From Vibrio hannami (lineage in GTDB: Bacteria; Pseudomonadota; Gammaproteobacteria; Enterobacterales; Vibrionaceae), in assembly GCF_029589055.1 (NCBI RefSeq), contig NZ_JARQZP010000007.1:868001-932000 (forward strand): a DNA stretch of 64,000 nucleotides, read 5' to 3'. How positions within the stretch are numbered: the first letter of the stretch is position 1; each line of letters begins with the position of its first letter. Below are positions 60,525 through 64,000 of the stretch, in pieces. A program made the position numbers and the translations under genes. Under the pieces are notes generated by a model. The model saw only the letters and a list, made by a program, of their open reading frames with translations, searched no databases and was not told the DNA's origin.

Positions 60525-62677
60525 CTAGTATTTTCCGTAGTAGCCTTCTTTTAAGGCGTCATACAGGTTTGCGGCGGTATGTGTCTCACCGTCATATTCA
60601 ATCTCTTCATTACCTTTGGCTTCAAAAGTTTTGCCGTCTTCTAACTCAAAAACGTAGGTTGTGTTCTCAAGATCTTTTTCTTTAATCAATACTCCCTGGA
60701 ATACTTCTGGGTTGAAGCGGAAGGTTGTACACCCTTTTAGCCCTTTATCGTAAGCTTCCATATAGATGTCTTTGAAGCTGTCGAACGGGAAGTCCGTTGG
60801 AACATTTGCTGTTTTCGAAATGGACGAGTCAATCCAGCGCTGTGCCGCCGCTTGAACAGCGACATGTTGTGATGGAGTGATATCATCCGTCGTAATGAAA
60901 TATTCTGGCAGCTTCGCTTCCTCTTCTTCAGAGTAGGGCATCGCTTTTTCGTTGATCAACTGGCGATAGGCCAGAAGTTCAAAACTATATACATCAACAC
61001 TTTGCTTCGACTTTTTACCTTCAACAATCACATTGCGAGTGTAGTGGTGAGCGAAACTTGGCTCGATACCATTACTTGCATTGTTGGCAAGAGAAAGAGA
61101 GATGGTACCCGTTGGTGCGATTGAAGTATGGTGCGAGAATCGAGAACCTACTTCAGATAGTTCTTTTACCAGCTCTGGCTCATGTTCCGCTATCTGTTGC
61201 ATGTAACGGCTGTACTTGGCGTGAAGAACTTTCCCTGAAACTATATCACCTAATTTGAAACCGTCTTTGGCCATTTCTGGGCGCTGTCTGAGCATCTTAG
61301 CTGTGATTTCGAACTCTTCGTTCATTACAGGAGCGGCACCTTTTTCTTTCGCCAGTTCCAGTCCTGTTTTCCAGCCAGTAATAGCCATTTCACGAGACAC
61401 TTTGTCTGTGAAAGAGATAGACTCGTCACTACCATAACGACGTTGAAGCATTGTTAAAGTAGAACCTAGTCCTAAGAACCCCATACCATGACGACGCTTA
61501 TGCTCGATTTCGTGTCTCTGCTTTTCAAGTGGAAGCTGGTTAATTTCCACGACGTTATCCAGCATTCGTGTGAAGATGGATACAACCTTGTTGTAGCTGT
61601 CCCAGTCGAAGAAAGCATTTTCAGTAAACGGATTACGTACAAATTTAGTCAGATTGACAGAGCCCAGCAAACAAGCGCCGTATGGCGGAAGCGGCTGCTC
61701 ACCACACGGGTTAGTGGCACGGATTTCCTCGCAGAACCAGTTGTTGTTCATCTGGTTTACTTTGTCGATAAGAATAAAACCAGGTTCAGCGTAATCATAA
61801 GTAGAAGCCATGATGACATTCCATAGCTTACGAGCCTGTATTGTTCGGTATACACGGCAAGCGACACGACCCTGATCATCTTCAACCAGATCTTGTTTTA
61901 TTGGCCAGTCTACCCATGCGATAGATTCGTCGTTGTGTAAATCTACTCCGTCTTGCTTCGCTTCTTTAGCCGTAATCGGAAAAACAAGTTGCCAGTCACT
62001 GTCGTTTTTAACGGCTGTAATAAAGTCTTCTGTTATCAGCAACGACAGATTGAATTGACGCAAGCGACCGTTTTCACGTTTAACCTTAATAAACTCCATC
62101 ACATCCGGGTGGCGGATATCCATGGTGCCCATTTGCGCTCCACGTCTGCCACCAGCGGAGGAAACGGTAAAACACATCTTGTCATAAATATCCATAAACG
62201 AAAGTGGGCCAGATGTGTACGCGCCTGCACCGGAAACAAACGCACCGCGTGGGCGAAGAGTGGAAAAGTCATAGCCGATCCCGCACCCAGCTTTAAGCGT
62301 TAAACCTGCTTCGTGCACTTTATTTAAGATATCGTCCATAGAATCATGGATAGTGCCGGAGACTGTGCAGTTAATTGTTGAAGTGGCGGGCTTGTGCTCG
62401 AATGCACCTGCGTTAGATGTGATTCGTCCTGCTGGGATGGCTCCGTTTCTCAGAGCCCACAAAAATTCTTCATACCACTTTTTCTTATCTTTTTTTCCAG
62501 GTCTGAAAGGGCTTTTGCTACGCGCTTAAAAGTGTCATCCAGTCCTTGATCGACCGGCTCTCCATGCTTGGTTTTGAGGCGGTATTTGCTGTCCCAGATT
62601 TCCATTGATGTTGCTTGATAAGCAATATCACTCGCGGTGGTGTTGTTGAGGTTGGTTTCGTTGTAAGTGTCTGCCAT
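60525..62677 (-). pseudogene. nrdJ: Adenosylcobalamin-dependent ribonucleotide reductase NrdJa, frameshifted by one missing base
   Basis: The class II enzyme makes deoxyribonucleotides using vitamin B12, with or without oxygen. The upstream frame begins MADTYNETNL (ATG 62677, AAGGAAA before it) and goes out of frame after SDLEK. The main frame resumes with FLWALRNGAIPAGRITSN and has the active-site features INCTVSGTI, AGCGIGYDFSTLRPRGA and NPCGEQPLPPYGACLLGS. Adding one base to the seven-base A-run (plus-strand T 62490-62496) restores the expected sequence through KKWYEEFLWALRN. The total is then near 718 aa, normal for NrdJa. A base-calling error is likelier than a dead gene. Confidence 0.87.
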
Positions 62678-62827
62678 GGTTGGAAATTTCCTTGTCTTTG
62701 GCATGGTTTTTGTTGAGTTTTTCTGCCGTTTAATCTAATGATCAAAGCACTGATGAAAAAGATCTTCAAGTCTTGATCTTTTGGAAGTAAGAGGTTATCC
62801 AGAAGTGGTTTTGTGAAGTGTTAAGCA

Positions 62828-62867
62828 GAGCCCAAATCAAGATGAAACAACGACTTAAATTGGGCTC
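62828..62867. other. Inverted repeat between nrdJa and the SLC13 gene
   Basis: GAGCCCAA (62828-62835) and TTGGGCTC (62860-62867) could form an 8-bp stem with a 24-base loop downstream of the minus-strand transporter gene. There is no T-tract, so terminator function is doubtful. Confidence 0.35.
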
Positions 62868-62893
62868 AAATATTAGGTTGAAACTTTTTCAAC

Positions 62894-64000
62894 TTACCAG
62901 AAAAAATGAGCAATAATTGCAAGTACGAAGATACAAACGAAGTTTAGTACCACACCAACTCTCATCATATCTTTTTGCTCTATATGCCCTGAACCAAATA
63001 CCAAAGCATTAGGTGGGGTAGCCACAGGAAGCATAAAGGCACAAGAAGCGGAAACTGCAATGATGACGGAAAGGATAATAGGAGAAACACCCAACATCTC
63101 TGCAATACTGGCAAAAATCGGGATAAGTAGTGCGGCACTGGCAGTGTTGCTAGCAAATTCTGTTAAGAACACCACAAAGCCAATTACACAAAGCAGGGTG
63201 ATAAACAGTCCCATCTGACTTAAAAAGGCACTCAGTTGCTCAGCCAGGAACACGCTGGTCCCGGTTGCTTTTAGAACGTTGCTTAAGCAGATACCACCGC
63301 CAAACAACAGTAATACACCCCAGTCGACGGTTCTTTCAATGTCCTTCCATTCTACAACTCTTGATGCGCCAAGAAGCAATATTGCCCCGATAGCAACCAG
63401 GGTATCGAACTTGGCGTATCCACCAAGCATTGCATTAATTGGTTTACTGAATATCCAGAAAGTAACGGTTAAGGCAAATATTGCCAGTGTTATCTTGCGG
63501 TTTGTCGTCCATGTTAGGGTTGTATGGTTAATCTCAAATGTGTGGTTGAGATTTGGTTTGGTCATCAGGTAAATCACGGTGACAGCTATTGGAAGCAATG
63601 TTAGCGACACGGGTAACCCTAACGCTACCCAATCAGTGAAGTTTAGCCCCATTTCAGCTGCAGCGATGGCGTTTGGCGGGCTGCCAACCAGGGTCGCGAT
63701 GCCCCCGATAGACGCGCAATATGCAATGCCCAGCAAAACAAAGATGTAAGTGCTTTTATGTGTTTTCTCATCCACGTTTGCCATCACGCCTAACACTAAA
63801 GGAAGCATCATTGCGATGGTTGCAGTATTGGATATCCACATCGACAAACCTGCGCTCACAGAAAACAGCATAAGCACAGCAACAGACATTTTTCCTTTTG
63901 CTGCGATTAACACCTGATCGGCAATGGCTTTATCAATCTCTTGTTTATGCAAAGCTGCTGCGAGGGAAAAGCCACCGAGAAATATAAAAATGATAGAGCT
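62894..64000 (-). CDS. SLC13/DASS family transporter, 5' end beyond the window
   Basis: This is the C-terminal 368 or so residues of an Na+-coupled dicarboxylate/sulfate-type (divalent anion:sodium) symporter. The frame stays open to the window edge with FLGGFSLAAALHKQE, followed by SMWISNTATIAMMLP and GGIATLVGSPPNAI (the first Na+/substrate clamp), and later TEFASNTASAALLIPI and ASCAFMLPVATPPNALVFGSG (the second SNT clamp). Probable substrates are succinate, malate or related anions; sulfate is less likely. The start codon and promoter are outside the window. Confidence 0.88.
   Translation of the reverse strand, partial: SSIIFIFLGGFSLAAALHKQEIDKAIADQVLIAAKGKMSVAVLMLFSVSAGLSMWISNTATIAMMLPLVLGVMANVDEKTHKSTYIFVLLGIAYCASIGGIATLVGSPPNAIAAAEMGLNFTDWVALGLPVSLTLLPIAVTVIYLMTKPNLNHTFEINHTTLTWTTNRKITLAIFALTVTFWIFSKPINAMLGGYAKFDTLVAIGAILLLGASRVVEWKDIERTVDWGVLLLFGGGICLSNVLKATGTSVFLAEQLSAFLSQMGLFITLLCVIGFVVFLTEFASNTASAALLIPIFASIAEMLGVSPIILSVIIAVSASCAFMLPVATPPNALVFGSGHIEQKDMMRVGVVLNFVCIFVLAIIAHFFW

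Noticed and set aside
62705..62893. Cobalamin riboswitch upstream of nrdJa
   Set aside because: The space is under 200 bases and no B12-box-like sequence was seen.

Overview
The window reads as a 64 kb piece of a Vibrio chromosome. It has moderate G+C, dense gene packing and typical Vibrionaceae proteins: FabV, HexR, PanP, LysO, TfoX, DUF2913, a YfaZ-like porin and NrdJa/NrdJb. The order ybjL-like, grxA, Fe-ADH, hexR, panP, lysO, HDOD, tfoX and then serC is, from memory, the order in V. cholerae. No rRNA, tRNA, CRISPR array, prophage or intact insertion sequence was seen.

Layout. (1) 1-10.1 kb: rsuA, a Bcr/CflA pump, a DUF2913 protein, an SDR/DUF2867 protein, a MATE pump, and a three-gene Att-like ABC system with a lipocalin-like secreted protein. 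(2) 10.3-16.3 kb: nhaA, a PsrA-like TetR regulator with its own operator, fadE, and fabV (fatty-acid breakdown and synthesis). (3) 16.3-26.6 kb: a YbjL-type transporter, grxA with an OxyR-like site, Fe-ADH, hexR, panP, a periplasmic unknown, lysO, an HDOD protein, and the competence regulator tfoX behind a hairpin leader. (4) 26.7-32.4 kb: a five-gene Yej/Dpp-like peptide ABC operon. (5) 32.4-43.8 kb: a YfaZ porin, a receiver/histidine-kinase pair, a DUF945 protein, serC, a diguanylate cyclase, a DUF1275 protein, and a second serine-type module (SerC2 plus a SerA paralogue). (6) 43.8-56.5 kb: trxB-cydD-cydC, a DUF2797 protein, a VOC protein, a periplasmic OB-fold protein, ascB-ascG with an AscG operator and CRP-like site, a GlxA-type regulator, an unusual MBL-fold protein and a second HDOD protein. 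(7) 56.9-59.6 kb: an isolated, strongly AT-rich gene for a SIR2-domain protein with a TPR-like C-terminal half, the best candidate for an acquired antiphage system. (8) 59.8-64 kb: class II ribonucleotide reductase (nrdJb, nrdJa) and a truncated SLC13 transporter.

Three well-conserved genes (nhaA, fadE, nrdJa) each appear to lack exactly one base in a homopolymer run, the pattern of sequencing or assembly error. They are annotated as broken in this sequence but probably intact in the cell.
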